Origin: Gnomoniopsis sp. IMI 355080
Lineage: Eukaryota > Ascomycota > Sordariomycetes > Diaporthales > Gnomoniaceae
Direction: 5' to 3'
Length of the DNA stretch: 64,000 bases
NCBI GenBank assembly: GCA_027946555.1
Contig: JAPEVC010000021.1
Span: 62,001-126,000, forward strand
Part shown: positions 23,501 to 34,427 of the stretch, piece by piece
Numbering within the stretch: the stretch's first letter is position 1
Layout: each line of letters starts with the position of its first letter
The notes under the pieces: generated by a model
Databases searched by the model: none
What the model saw: only the letters and a program-made list of their open reading frames with translations
What the model was told of the DNA's origin: nothing
Translations under genes and position numbers: made by a program

Positions 23501-24460
23501 TCCAAGGCTGCGCTCTCTGGGCCTCGTCTTCTGAGCACGATCCACCACTTGGTTCCTTTCTCGGATTTGGTGCCTTTTGGGGCTGTTGGGACGCCGAGTG
23601 CCCATTTGCGTAAGCAGGTTGTTGAGTCGGGGGCGCTTGGTCCTCTGGCAAAGTCGCGCTTCGAAGGCCCTGTGCTTTGGGCCAATCTGGTGGGCGATAA
23701 GACGATACCTGGGGTACTGGTGACCTCGAGCTCTCAGAGTGCAGTCCATTATATCGATTTGCAGATCCAGAGTCGTAAGGATTGGGTGGTTGTGCATAGC
23801 GGGGAGCAGCAGCAGTCGATATAGGCGAGGGCACCACAGAAGCCACAGGCGCGGGAGCAGTCGGACGAGGAAGCTGACGACAATCCTGTTTGTAAGGAAT
23901 GTATTAGCACTTTGCTCGTACAGCTCGTGCCCCATCTGGGATCCTACCTGCAAAGCGACAAGCCGCGCAAGGAGCGCCTTCCCAACGGCGATAATCTCCC
24001 CATGTAGCGATTCGGAAATAGCGCCATTCTGATAAGTAATCCGGCTTTCGAAATGACGGAGAAGCTCCAAGTGAAGCTAGAGAGTGACTGTGTTGGTGCG
24101 GTCCTAAGGAAAGCAGAGCGAAGGGTTTCTTACCTTTTCCCTCAGGACAGCCTCAAGCAAATGAGGGTCCTCAGCCACTGCCTGTTTTGCACCAGCCTCA
24201 GCATAGGTGAAGACAGCAGCATGCGCGGCTGTTGAGGCATACTGGCCATTCGTCAGCTTGACGCGTTTCGGCGGTGGTGCGCTTTGAAAATAATCCGCAG
24301 GCGGCGCAGGCGCGTGCGAGCTGGTGGGATGCGCAATGTTGTAGCCGTTGACTATACCACTCGATCGACTTGTCGGGGCGTTAGTGGCACCGTCGTCATC
24401 GTCGTCATCCAGCGTCAAGTCAATTAGCTCGACGACACGTTTTGATGGCAGCCCGGCCAT
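20598..24460 (-). CDS. Large WD40-repeat protein with N-terminal SUMO-interaction-like motif
   Basis: Model: complement(join(20598..23885, 23948..24076, 24134..24460)), 1247 aa; all introns phase 0. Residues 8-24 read VVELIDLTL followed by a run of Asp, a textbook SUMO-interaction motif with acidic flank. A helical segment (exon 2) and a long Pro/Gln/Ser-rich disordered region follow. From about residue 400 there is a conserved helical block, and from about 560 to 1000 WD40-like blades: FDKTVKAWKID, GELCLWDAITGKSIHI, DGKTYVWDTALT, SDGVVKVWNVRSEKK, ASGRVFVLSVDED. The C-terminal 150 residues are acidic/helical and end EIQDDLFLGSNEV. One candidate is the Raf1/DIM-9 type WD40 subunit of CUL4-DDB1 heterochromatin ligases, suggested only by size and architecture. 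Other WD40 chromatin factors are equally possible. Confidence 0.8.
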
Positions 24461-24539
24461 CGCCACTGTGGATGGCTAGTACCCAGCGCGATCTATTCGT
24501 GATAAAGTGGACTACCGCGTCCAGGAGTCGCGTGATTAC

Positions 24540-24850
24540 CAGCCGAGATATCGTTTAAATGCATAAGAATAAAGCCTTCGAATTAAGCAGCTAAAGCTTA
24601 AATATACGCTTCTGCGTTTTAGCGCTAAAATAAGCTGAATAAGCAGAAAAACAAAGCTAATTCTACTCGAGAATAATAATTTTAGATGTTTAAAAAATAG
24701 TTATAATAACTAGTTAATTTTTTTTTTTAGTTTTTATATTATAATTATTTTGCTATTAAATTAAGTATATACTATCTAAGTTCTAAAATATATAAACCTA
24801 TATTTTACATCTTCTACTTCTAGAAGACATTATAAACTTGCAGTCAACTT
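24540..24850. mobile_element. AT-rich island with RIP-like composition, probable transposon relic
   Basis: About 300 bases in sharp contrast to flanking DNA: long TA, AAT and TTTA runs, very few CA dinucleotides and abundant TA. This is what repeat-induced point mutation leaves behind in Pezizomycotina repeats. It contains a perfect 14-bp palindrome TTTTAGCGCTAAAA at 24617-24630. No terminal repeats, target-site duplication or residual protein similarity could be read, so the element class is unknown. It lies in the upstream region of the WD40 gene. Confidence 0.6.
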
Positions 24851-25319
24851 CTTATCTCTGTAGACTCAAACCTGAACAAAGCTATCTCTTACAGGCACCT
24901 AGAGATTGAGAAATCAGTCCATTCGTGAAAGCTTGATATGCTATATATTCTGAAAGTTACGTGGATGTAGTTAGTGTGGAGACTCAGGCTTGGGTGGAGC
25001 TCTGTCAAGTGCAACCAATCAATGCTGCAAGTCGCTTTGTTGCATTTCACCCAAACGAGGGAGACATCCTATCAACAGTACAAGAAGACCAAGCTCTCGT
25101 GCACTTCGCTGTCATCATTAACACAATACTTCCTGCAACAGAATCTATTTGCATAACGGGTCTATTTCCATGCATGTTGCCGTTTGACTTCTTTTTGGAC
25201 AGCCTAGTTCCTTTCCCCCCTCCCTTCCAGCCAATCTTATAGGGACGCCGTGTCTGATGCCAAATCAAGCTCTGGGATTACAGGTTGCGAAACGAACAGG
25301 GTTCTTGTAGTAAATCTGA
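24851..25319. other. Intergenic, no gene seen
   Basis: About 470 bases between the AT-rich island and the acyl-CoA synthetase stop. A 93-codon plus frame at 24961-25242 lacks any recognisable motif. Confidence 0.5.
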
Positions 25320-27629
25320 TCACAGCTTGGCTCTTGCCGTCTTGCTTTGCTCCTCGACTTCATTGTATAGGTTGTCAATTTGTTTCCTGAAAGCTCTGGC
25401 GGTCTGGGGCCGCTTGATCTTGAGTCTATGATCCGTGTCAGTAATCAGCGCATTCAATAGCCATGGGGATGTGTCTCACGTTGGTGTGAAAAGCTCGTTA
25501 TCAACAGAGAACGGCTCGATGTCCATGTAGCAGTTCCTCACTTTCTCATAACTGTTAAATTTGGCCTTTCTGCCCACGTCATCCAGCAGCTTCAATACTG
25601 CCTTCTTGACCTTCGGGTCGTTGGCCGCTGTCTTTAGCGCAACATGGTCTGTTGAGGACACTTCCCTCTTGAGAATCTTGCTAGCGAATGCAGCGAATGG
25701 GACAGGGTCGATCCCAAAGATGGCCACCAAGTAGCTTTGCTGCGGATCTCCATGGACGTAAGCCATCTGAAACAAGGATGTGCTGCCCAAATACACATTC
25801 TCGATGCGTTCAGGGGAGATGTACTCTCCCTGTGCCAGTTTCAACACGTTCTTCTTGCGGTCGATGATCTTGAAACGGCCCATGCTGTCAATCTCGCAAA
25901 TGTCGCCGGTATGGAACCATCCATCGGGGTCGAGCGTCTTCTTGGTCTCCTCGTCGTTCTTGTAATAGCCCCTGAACAGGATTGGACCACGGAGAAGCAG
26001 CTCGCCACGCGGGTTGGGTTTGTCATTGACTGTGTATTCCAGGTCCGGAGCTGATTCGAGGCATGCTTCCAGAAAGGGCATGAGAGCACCTAGATTTCCC
26101 GTACTGTAATCATCCCTATACTGCACCATACCCACGGCGTAGGTCTCTGTCATGCCAAAACCTTGGACAAAGTCATTGCCGAACGCGGCGCGAAGGAAGG
26201 TGTGTACACTTGGGTCAAGCTGAGCACTGCCACTGACCATCGTATGAGCCCGGTCGAGACCAACTGCTGCCCGCACTTTTTTCGTCCATATCCTATCGTA
26301 GAGGAGGTGTTTATTGGTCGCCTTGCCCGGGGGCAGCTTCATGTTGGCCTTCTTGGTGTTGATAACATGGCGGGAAAGTGCCCCTCTGACACCCGGGGCA
26401 TCCAGCGTGGCCTGGGAAATGGCGGCTTGGAATCGGTTATAAAGTCGCGGAACGGACATGAATCCCGTCGGCCTCAAAATTTTTATGTCGTCCACGAGAG
26501 TTGCTATATCGCCATGGAAGTAGCCTACTGTCGCACCAGCGATCATAGCTCCTTGGTCGGCCATCCTGTCGACGATCGGTCAGTACAATTCTTTAGGAGT
26601 TCAAGACATGGGCTGGTGGGAGACATACCGGCCGTAGATGTGTGCCAGTGGAAGATAGGACAGGTGCACATCGCCATCTACCACCGTGCCGGTGGACCGA
26701 GCACATGAGATTCCGGCCACAGCATTTGCGTGGTCAAGAACCACGCCTTTCGGATCTCCAGTGGTGCCTGACGTGTAGTTGATTGTGAAAATATCATCCT
26801 TGTGAGGAGGGCGCATCTGCCGTCCAGACTTTTTGCCAAGAGCCTCGACCTCTGTGATGGAGTAGACCTGGATACCGGCGTCTGCGGCCAATTGATTCAG
26901 CAACTCACGCTTGGAGTGACCAATCATCTCGCCCTCATCCAAAGAGTCCAAGGTGATGATGAGCTTCAGCGTTGGGACCTTGGACGCAATTTTTAGCAGA
27001 GTTGGGACATGTGGCAGCGAGCAGACAACACAGGCCAGCTCGCCATGGTTGATAATGAACTCGGTAGTCTGAGGGCCGAGGGTCTCATAAAGAGTAACAG
27101 GATATAGCGACTGGGATACACATGCAAGCTCTATGTCGACATCAGTATGAGGGTTATTGACCAAGGTGCCGGCGCGGAACCACCAGGGAGGAGCGAACGA
27201 ACCAGTGATCTGCCACTCAGGTCTGTTCTGAGACCAAATGCCAACACCAAACTTTGGAGATGTAATTCCAACTTTCTGATGAAGCTCGATAATGCCGGCG
27301 CCGAGATTCTTCCTCCGTTCAGCAACCTCAGCGTACGTCAGCCAGGTGTACTGCGGCTCCCATGTCTTTGTTGTAGGGTTCCAGGGCCTCCAGCCTAAAG
27401 AGCGCTTGTGGGGACGAGCCTGCCAGGCGTCCTCGAAAAGGTCATGGAAGGTTTGGACATGGGATTCAAGTCTCTCTAGCAGAGGGCCATCACGAAAGGC
27501 CCAATTGCGATATACGGCGGTGCGATTCTCGCGCTCGGAGCCCGGGATAGGAAGAGCGTAAGGAGAGCCAGGTGGAGGCGGCGTAGAGCACTTTTTTATA
27601 AGAGCCTGGACCTCTGGATCGGGACGCAT
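25320..27629 (-). CDS. Long-chain acyl-CoA synthetase (Faa/Lcf type) ending in AKL
   Basis: Model: complement(join(25320..25425, 25480..26565, 26629..27130, 27203..27629)), 706 aa. The enzyme activates long fatty acids as acyl-AMP, then acyl-CoA. Landmarks in order: PPPPGSPYALPIPGSER lead, WLTYAEVAERR, the P-loop YTSGTTGDPKG, SYLPLAHIYGR, MVSGSAQLD, QGFGMTETYA, DGWFHTGDI, and GRFKIIDRKKNVLKLAQGEY. The last exon gives a helical tail that finishes with AKL, a peroxisomal targeting signal type 1 variant, so beta-oxidation is the likely destination. An intron of 72 nt at 27131-27202 has no in-frame stop and is easily missed; removing it restores the family-like WQIT-ELACVSQSLYPV. Frame is preserved across all junctions. 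Confidence 0.94.
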
Positions 27630-30304
27630 TATCAGATACGTTGCTCCTGAGGAAGTCTTCCAAAGTTAGCTAGGAAGCAAGGCTAACACGGGAGGGGAAG
27701 CGGATTTACCAGACGAGGTCGGTGAAAGCTAAGTGAGTTGATATGCGCCGGAGGAGCCGACTTCCAATGTAATCGGTGGAGCTACGTAAGCGGACTGGAA
27801 CAAGCACTGTCAAGGGCACGTTCTAGGATTGAAGGCGAGAAGAGGTTCGCTAAGCAACAGAACGTGCAGTCGGGACTGATGATAGTCAGGAGGAAGAGGA
27901 GCAGGCAGGTCGTTGGCACAAAGCGCAAAGGGATGCGATAGAGGATTTGGTGTCAGTTGACCAGCTTCGGGGCTTCCAAGCTTTCCAAGATTGGCGCTGA
28001 GTTGCTGCTGAGTACCGAGCCTCGGCAACTCCAACCAATTGGTCCCGGTTGTACCGGTGCGGTCATGGCCAGCCTTCACGGCAGCTTCAGTCTACGTAGG
28101 TACAGTACGTCCGTACAAGCATTTGGATTTTTATTTGTCTAGCACGAAACACATCTACATCGAGCATACCAGATGGTAATCCTGAAGTTGAGAGCGGATT
28201 TCATGCAGAAAGCTTGCGCTTGGAATGGAGGGAACAGCGCTTACAACGCAACATATAGTATGGCGTGTCCAACTGTACTTCGTCAGCACGGATCTGTCCA
28301 CAAACCCGGGTTGAAACAACGTCAAGTCACCATCGGTTTGCCTGCCTGACGCTCATTGAAAGTCTCGGGACCCACGTACTGTACTACTTGTACTTGTAGC
28401 ACCGCGCCGAAGACAACCGAGAGTCTATTTCATCTTCACATGCTTGTAAGGTGCCCTTCCAGCATCCAGACCACCAAGACCGCATCTGGACAAGTCACTC
28501 GGGCTCAATCCACACTATGCAACCCTCCACCGCCACTCTTCCATTAAGAACGGTACTGATGCTCGGAGGAATGCTCACTGATCGATGTTCATGACTTGGG
28601 AAGAAGGTCTTATGGGTCTACTCGACGCGGCTCTTGACTGGCACCTTGGTGCTCCCGGACAGCTGTGGAAAAAAGGATCCAGGGAACCGACGACTCTTGC
28701 GCCGCTCGGATCAACATTGCACTGCAGTTGTGGTGGTAGCTCTGTTCCAGCCACAACTGTCCCTTCGGCTATGCTACAAATCTGAGGTGCTGACGACTGC
28801 TTCACACTACCCATCCCTCTTCGTCTGTTTCACGGCTAGTTCTCACCATTGCACCACTATGATCCATGCAAACAGCCTCGCCTCTCTCGCAGACGCTTTG
28901 TTCGATCTTTTTTTCCACATTTAACTGCGCCTGTGTTTCCTGTGCTGCCGAGTTGCCGTGCTACCGTGCTGCCATCCATCACTGGCTTGGAATGCTCCAG
29001 AACCTGTCGCTCGACAATGACTCGAAAGGAGGTCTATATAGTCCAGTCGTCTCGCCGAGCTCCTGCACTGAGCTCGACTACAAGTGGGCTTGTATCTTGG
29101 CTTTGCGATGCCATGAGCTTGTCCAGATTGCCGCACAGGCTTTGTGTCGCGACAGGGCCGATGACTTACGGGTGATGTCCACATCAACGCTCCCGGGCGT
29201 CTTGGCTGAGGATGTCTCCTTATTCAGGAAACGGGCTTGGCATCTCAAGACCCTGCCCAAGTTCAGACGCGAGCCCGTCTGCTATGCAGCAGAAGGTGGA
29301 CGCTACTTGCATGTACGTAGTCTGGCTGGGCACGCTGGGGTGCGCGAAAAACCTTTGACGGCTCCGACCATTTGAAAACTGCCAAGGTGTCGAGAGGCCT
29401 TGTCGCCGGATGGCGGGAACGGCCCTATTCCACACTGTTCCCACCAAAACATGTTTCCTTCTTCCTAAGTCGTTAAACTCAATCTCCGCATCGTTTCAAT
29501 CCCATAGACTGGTTTTGCGATGTGTAATCTGTGAGGATACCGGCCTCCAAGCACGTCAGCTCACACATGCTCCCAGATGGTCCAAAAGCCCTCTGCAAGA
29601 CGTGGTTCCGGGCCGAGCATGGAAAACCGCGATTGGCGGTTGCTTTAAGAATATGGTCCGGACCCAAGCCTATGCAGTCAAAACGCCAAGAAGATGAGTC
29701 GATTCTCTAGTCTGGTCATCTCGCCACTTGCGTGGCTCACCGTCTACGCGCCCGGTCAATACATGGGCGGTTATGAAGATACATGCACTGCCAGCGCTTC
29801 CACAGGCTGCAGCAGGTGCAGATCTATCTTGTCCCGGTAATGGACTGCATTGACAATTTCACAAATCTAAAAAAAATCGCTCCTAGTCCGGGGTGCGACC
29901 AAACCGTGGCTCGATATTGGATGAGCGCCCATTGCTGCAGAATTGAGGGTAGGTCCCTGTCGAGGCTCGTTTCATATAGGCTTCAGAATGGCGCATCGAG
30001 GAGTGCGTTTGGGTTGACCCTTGATATTTGCGCGTCGACAACTTGATTCTGCTAAATATCAAGTCCATGCACTATGCGGCATCTCTTCATCTAATAGACT
30101 TTCCTCCGTACATCATTATTAACTTCTCTCTGTCTTAATCTGTAGACTCACCTATACCAGCGCACCGGTTGCTCTCCGCCTCTCTCTCTTTATCATCCTT
30201 CTGGCCACCCACAGTTCAACATCTTGCAGGTCACGATCCATTCTCTCCGATTTCGTACGCCCTAATTAATTCGCGCAACGACGATTTACCGACGCATAAT
30301 CAAA
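27630..30304. other. Long intergenic region between divergent genes
   Basis: About 2.7 kb upstream of both the acyl-CoA synthetase (-) and the MARVEL gene (+). GTACAGTAC at 28100-28108 and GTACTGTAC at 28376-28384. A 169-codon plus frame at 28866-29375 is Ser/Cys-rich, with no splice or family support, and was not called. The stretch 30100-30300 is CT-rich and probably the MARVEL gene leader. Confidence 0.45.
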
Positions 30305-30972
30305 ATGGGTTTCCCTCTGATGCTCGCGCTCCGCGCTGTTCAAGGTGTCTTGGCCATTGTTATCCTCGGCCTCTCAGCATATGGTACGGTTCTTCTACGA
30401 GGGCAGAATGCAGACCGAAACTGGCAATGCTAACACAGCGAAAATAGTGGCGAACTGGTACAATGTCGACACTCTGACATCTTCACCATCCCAGATCAAC
30501 TTCTTGATCTTTGTGCCACTCTTCACCCTCATCTCCATCGCCTATCTCGAGGTCGTCCCTAAATTTATGCCCAAGCGTAAGTTGGATTTGACTATCCACA
30601 CAGAGTAACAATCCGCAAAACTCACCGAACTGACATGTTTTCCCAGTCCACCACCCTGCCGCTGTATTGTCTCTCGAGGTGATGAATGTGCTGTTCTACT
30701 TCGCCGGCTTCGTCGCGCTCGCCGTTTTTCTGTCTAAGCTACTGTTCTGCCGCGGCGCCGTCTGTGGCTCCGCGCGTGCCGTCACCGTCTTCGGCGCGTT
30801 CGAGTTCGCCCTGTGGGCTGCCACTGCCGCCTTCACCGTCAAGGATGCCGTCAAGGGAGGTTTTTCTGGCTTCAAGTTCCCCGGTCGTGGGTCGCGTGGC
30901 CCCCAAGGCGGGAACATGCAGTTCCAGCAGGGTGGCTCTCCCCAGATGAAGGAGGCCGCCATGGCCGCGTAA
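30305..30972 (+). CDS. MARVEL-domain membrane protein
   Basis: Model: join(30305..30383, 30448..30576, 30647..30972), 177 aa. Four hydrophobic segments are visible: ALRAVQGVLAIVILGLSAY, INFLIFVPLFTLISIAYLEVV, EVMNVLFYFAGFVALAVFLSK and VTVFGAFEFALWAATAAFTV. A loop contains paired cysteines (LLFCRGAVCGSAR) and the tail is Gly/Gln-rich. This is the four-helix MARVEL pattern of small fungal plasma-membrane or vesicle proteins (Nce102-like and relatives). The start context CAAAATGG is good. Splice sites are GTACGG..TAG and GTAAGT..CAG. The reading frame stops at 30972, yet a different frame running from there to 31214 looks coding; see the separate entry. Exact function unknown. Confidence 0.87.
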
Positions 30973-30977
30973 GCCAG

Positions 30978-31214
30978 CATGACAGCAAGACGGCCTTCTT
31001 CGGTGGCGATGGACGCGGGTCGATGTATGGTTTTGCGCCTGCGTCACCGGTCAGTAAGCGGCCGTCACTGGAGGCAGTGGTGAAGAAGATGGTCAGCTGG
31101 GATCGACGAAAATCGACGCTGAGTGCGGCGAACGAGGAGTGGGAGTTGGGCACTTTCGTAGGCTCAGAGGAGGGCGTCGTCGCCGGCAAGGGCTGGATAC
31201 GAGATACCCCATGA
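30978..31214 (+). other. Second-frame coding-like extension behind the MARVEL gene
   Basis: Directly after the MARVEL stop, another frame (offset by one base relative to the gene) is open to a TGA at 31214. It encodes HDSKTAFFGGDGRGSMYGF, then SPVSKRPSLEAVVKKM and SWDRRKSTLSAANEEWELG. The peptide has natural composition, phosphorylatable basic-Ser motifs and GC-biased third positions. Possible explanations are an alternative C terminus through a weak splice site (a phase-2 donor at 30891 or 30921 with the acceptor at 30985 would keep frame), a frameshift mutation or sequencing error near 30970, or chance. Which is right cannot be decided here. Confidence 0.4.
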
Positions 31215-34200
31215 TTGTTGGCTAGATGGCGCCAGCTGTGCTGGTTGGCTGGTGGTCACGACCAAATTGGAGTTTGTAATGCGGACGTGCTTTATTCTTA
31301 TACATATATAAATGGGTTCGGCATAGCTGGCTGTGGTTGTACACCGGTATGGGGTCCAGGACAGACAGACAGGTCGGCTTTTCACGTCGCAAATGAACTA
31401 CATTTATTTTTAATACTCCAGGTGCGTTGATTGTGCATCGGTCGTTGAGCCCACACTTGTACCACGTTACTAGATTGGCTTGTGTCGGTGCTACGTCGCA
31501 AATGCTGACCTGAACGAGCTTTGCATATGAAGATTGCTGCGCGACCCGTACAACAAGACACTAAGCCTGCCAGTCAACTGTCGATGGAATGATCGCCCGA
31601 GTATCGTAGTGTCGCATTGGCACATAGCTCTATGAGACATTCTCGGAAGACTTGATTACTTGCGACATGTTGCGTCCGCCAGGCCGTCTCCTGTCGCTCG
31701 TACAGGTACCTCGTGGAAACGCATACTGGGAACTCACCAGGCACACAGGCTATGAGGCCTAGTCTCCTGCCATGATGTCGGAGATATAGCCCGCGTCTAT
31801 ACGTATAACGCCCTGTTATTGGTGTCTGCCCAAGCTCCTCGAAGCCCTCAGCAGGGTCATGATGTTTTCATGCGTACATCAAGGACACGCTGCAACCATC
31901 TGGTCTCTCACGTTGTATATCCCAATAGTCTCCTCGCCCAACTCACTCAACCTTGTCTCGAAGTCAGTATTCAAATAGATGCCGCATGCCGTCCATCTAG
32001 ATGGGACTTTTGCTCAACTTGAATCCTGCGGTCCCACTGATTCCCGAGCGAATTGCCTGATGAGATGTGTGTCTCGTCTAGTTATTGTCTTCGTCCAAGA
32101 GCTCCAAATATATCGAAGACTTAAAGTAAGAAATCCTCTGGTTTCCCTTTCAACATTGAGAATATGGGATTGTGGAATTGTTGACAGCTCCTCTGCACGC
32201 CGTTCACCTCGTTTTATTCTAGTGCAAGAATGAGATCTTTCCCTCAACGAGCGGCGAAAGTGGCTCGAGATATTCCGTATTTTGGCACATTTTCCCAATA
32301 CTCATCCTTGGGAGAAGGTTGAATGCCTGGAAGGCCCCCGACGAGGTTGTCTTTGTCCGCAATAATAATGTTATGAGAAGAGGGTTGGACTGCAGCACAT
32401 AAGCTGGAAGAAAGCCATGGAAAAGCAGGTACGTCCATTACCATGGCGAACTCTGGCGTCAAGTTGTCACTAGAACGATAGTCTGCATGAGTTACACTTT
32501 ATTGCGCTCCACTAAGCGGCGAGCCTTTTGGCAAACTTCGTGCCAGAAGTCGACCTCTACAAGAATATTTGTCAGGCATTTGCTAACCATGAGACATTTG
32601 TAGCTGCTGACGCCAGGATATCTCAAGGCTACCGGCATTCTTTGTTTTATATGCTCTTTGAAGTCAACGCATGAAACCCAGCATATTTTGTCACCGGGTG
32701 CACCTTTTCTTCTTGTCCGTATATAGACTTAGGTCGAGGAGCAACGGTTCTGATATAGTTGTCGCCTAGCTTTGAGCACGGCTTTGCGGGTCTTCGCGAA
32801 GCGCGCCAGCAGAGCATCTTTGGACTCGCTCGGCCGGGCTTTGATGGGTTTCTTTCTATGCAAACGAAGATGATCTTGCCCGGAGCAAGACATGAGGCCT
32901 TCAGATTCATCACAGCAGGCGACACAACTCCATCTTTTCTCACGGGCTCCCGGAGGGGAGTGGTAGTTCTGGCAGAACGGGGCAGTCAGGGTTCGAGGTG
33001 GAATCTTGCTTTGGCACACTAGAATTAGGAAATGATAGATGCGACTTTGTATTCAAGACAATCAAGAAGCCGTCCTCCAGTTGGCAGCTTCTGCTTCCAA
33101 GGCGGAACTCTAGCCCCTTAGCAGAGAGGTACCTAGATAGGTACCACCTGCTCCGTCCTGTCAATCAGTTGACCATAGTGCCTTGGAGATGTCTTGCGCT
33201 TGTGCTACACGGAATAAGCATCCAAGTAACGTGTCATGCGAATGGATCCTTGGTATATAGCAAACAGGGACTGCCGGAGGTCGACCTGGACGAAAATATG
33301 TGGCGGAATGCGAGCTCTTGAGTTTAGCATAAGTCTTACTGGTTGACCCAGATATTAGAAAAACATCGGATGCCTTTTCTACGCCTATGAATATTTGACT
33401 CGGCTTCCGCCATCTCACAGCTTTCACATCGGGTCGATGATCAGAGACCATTCTAGGCCAAGCAACCAAGAGGACATCGCGTCGCTTCGGTTTGGACTTT
33501 TCGACGCAGCGTTTGTAAACAATTTCTTCGTGGCATTCGATGATAACCCCCCAGGCACCGGCATCTTCGCAGTTGTAGTTAGACTGTTGTGAGGAAGTGT
33601 TGTTACCTGTGCGTGGACATGCGCATCCAAGGTCTCAACGGACCACTTAGGTCGGCATCAACACGGCCTGTATGTATATTAGCACCGGATCTTGCAGACG
33701 AGTTCTTGTTATAGCATGAGTGAAAATTTTGTCTTTCAAGTTGTGCATTTTCATCTCGCCGTCACCTTCAGTTGCGCCATCTTCTCGACTGGTGAGAAGA
33801 GACTGACTTGAATCGGGGTATACACTGTGTTGCCAAATGGGAGGGGACATCTGGAACTTCCACACACCCATCGTAACTCTTAAGAGGTCGTGGCGTGTCT
33901 TAGCCGTCAATCAGTCCGGCCTTCAGCATGCTTTCCGGCCCATTCCCGTGTCCTTTGCTGCCGCCATCCTGCGATTGCGTGTGTGGATCAGGAGGTATGG
34001 AGGTATCTATCTATACCTAGGTGAGATACGCAGGTGTGATAGGCGCTGTAAAGAGACGCCAAGTTCCGACATACTATGGTATAGGGTAACCCCTCGCCTT
34101 GCCGAGAAATCCAAAATGAATGTTCAAAGCGGAAATGACGTGCTCGCTCCCCCACTTTCTGAAATAGTCCTAAGCGTGTCTGTGTCATGTCTAAAAGTGC

Positions 34201-34427
34201 CTAGGTACTACGTAAAGAGAGGCTTTCGAGGAGCCACAAGAAGCTGGCAGTCTAGGTAACCATATCAGAAACGTTGATTGACATTCCCCTCAAGCCTCCG
34301 AGCTTAAATGAAGCGAGGTCGGACGCACTGCTCTCTCTTCATCACGGCAAGTCTAGTGTGCGACGACAAGCACAACTCAATCATAGCAGTATCTGGTGCC
34401 TTTTAATTTTTGTTTTCTCGAGCCACA
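31215..34427. other. Long intergenic region with palindromic motifs, no confident gene
   Basis: About 3.2 kb. Short frames, for example minus 32729-33019 and plus 33395-33592, have some natural-looking peptide but no start, splice or family support. It carries GGTACCTAGATAGGTACC at 33128-33145, TACCTAGG at 34014-34021 and CCTAGGTAC at 34200-34208. The last 150 bases serve as promoter/leader for the O-acetylhomoserine sulfhydrylase gene. Confidence 0.45.
33128..33145. repeat. Palindromic GGTACCTAGATAGGTACC element
   Basis: Read directly. GGTACC arms around CTAGATA make an imperfect inverted repeat. Related TACCTAGG/GGTACC elements are scattered through the intergenic DNA of this window. Confidence 0.8.

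Noticed and set aside
28866..29375. 169-codon plus-strand open frame between acyl-CoA synthetase and MARVEL genes
   Set aside because: Composition rich in Ser, Cys and Leu with no motif; opens inside CT-rich sequence; no supporting introns or family pattern.
32729..33019. 96-codon minus frame with several cysteines and a basic tail
   Set aside because: Possible small gene, but no flanking exon, weak start context, and an overlapping frame of equal length on the same strand; evidence insufficient.
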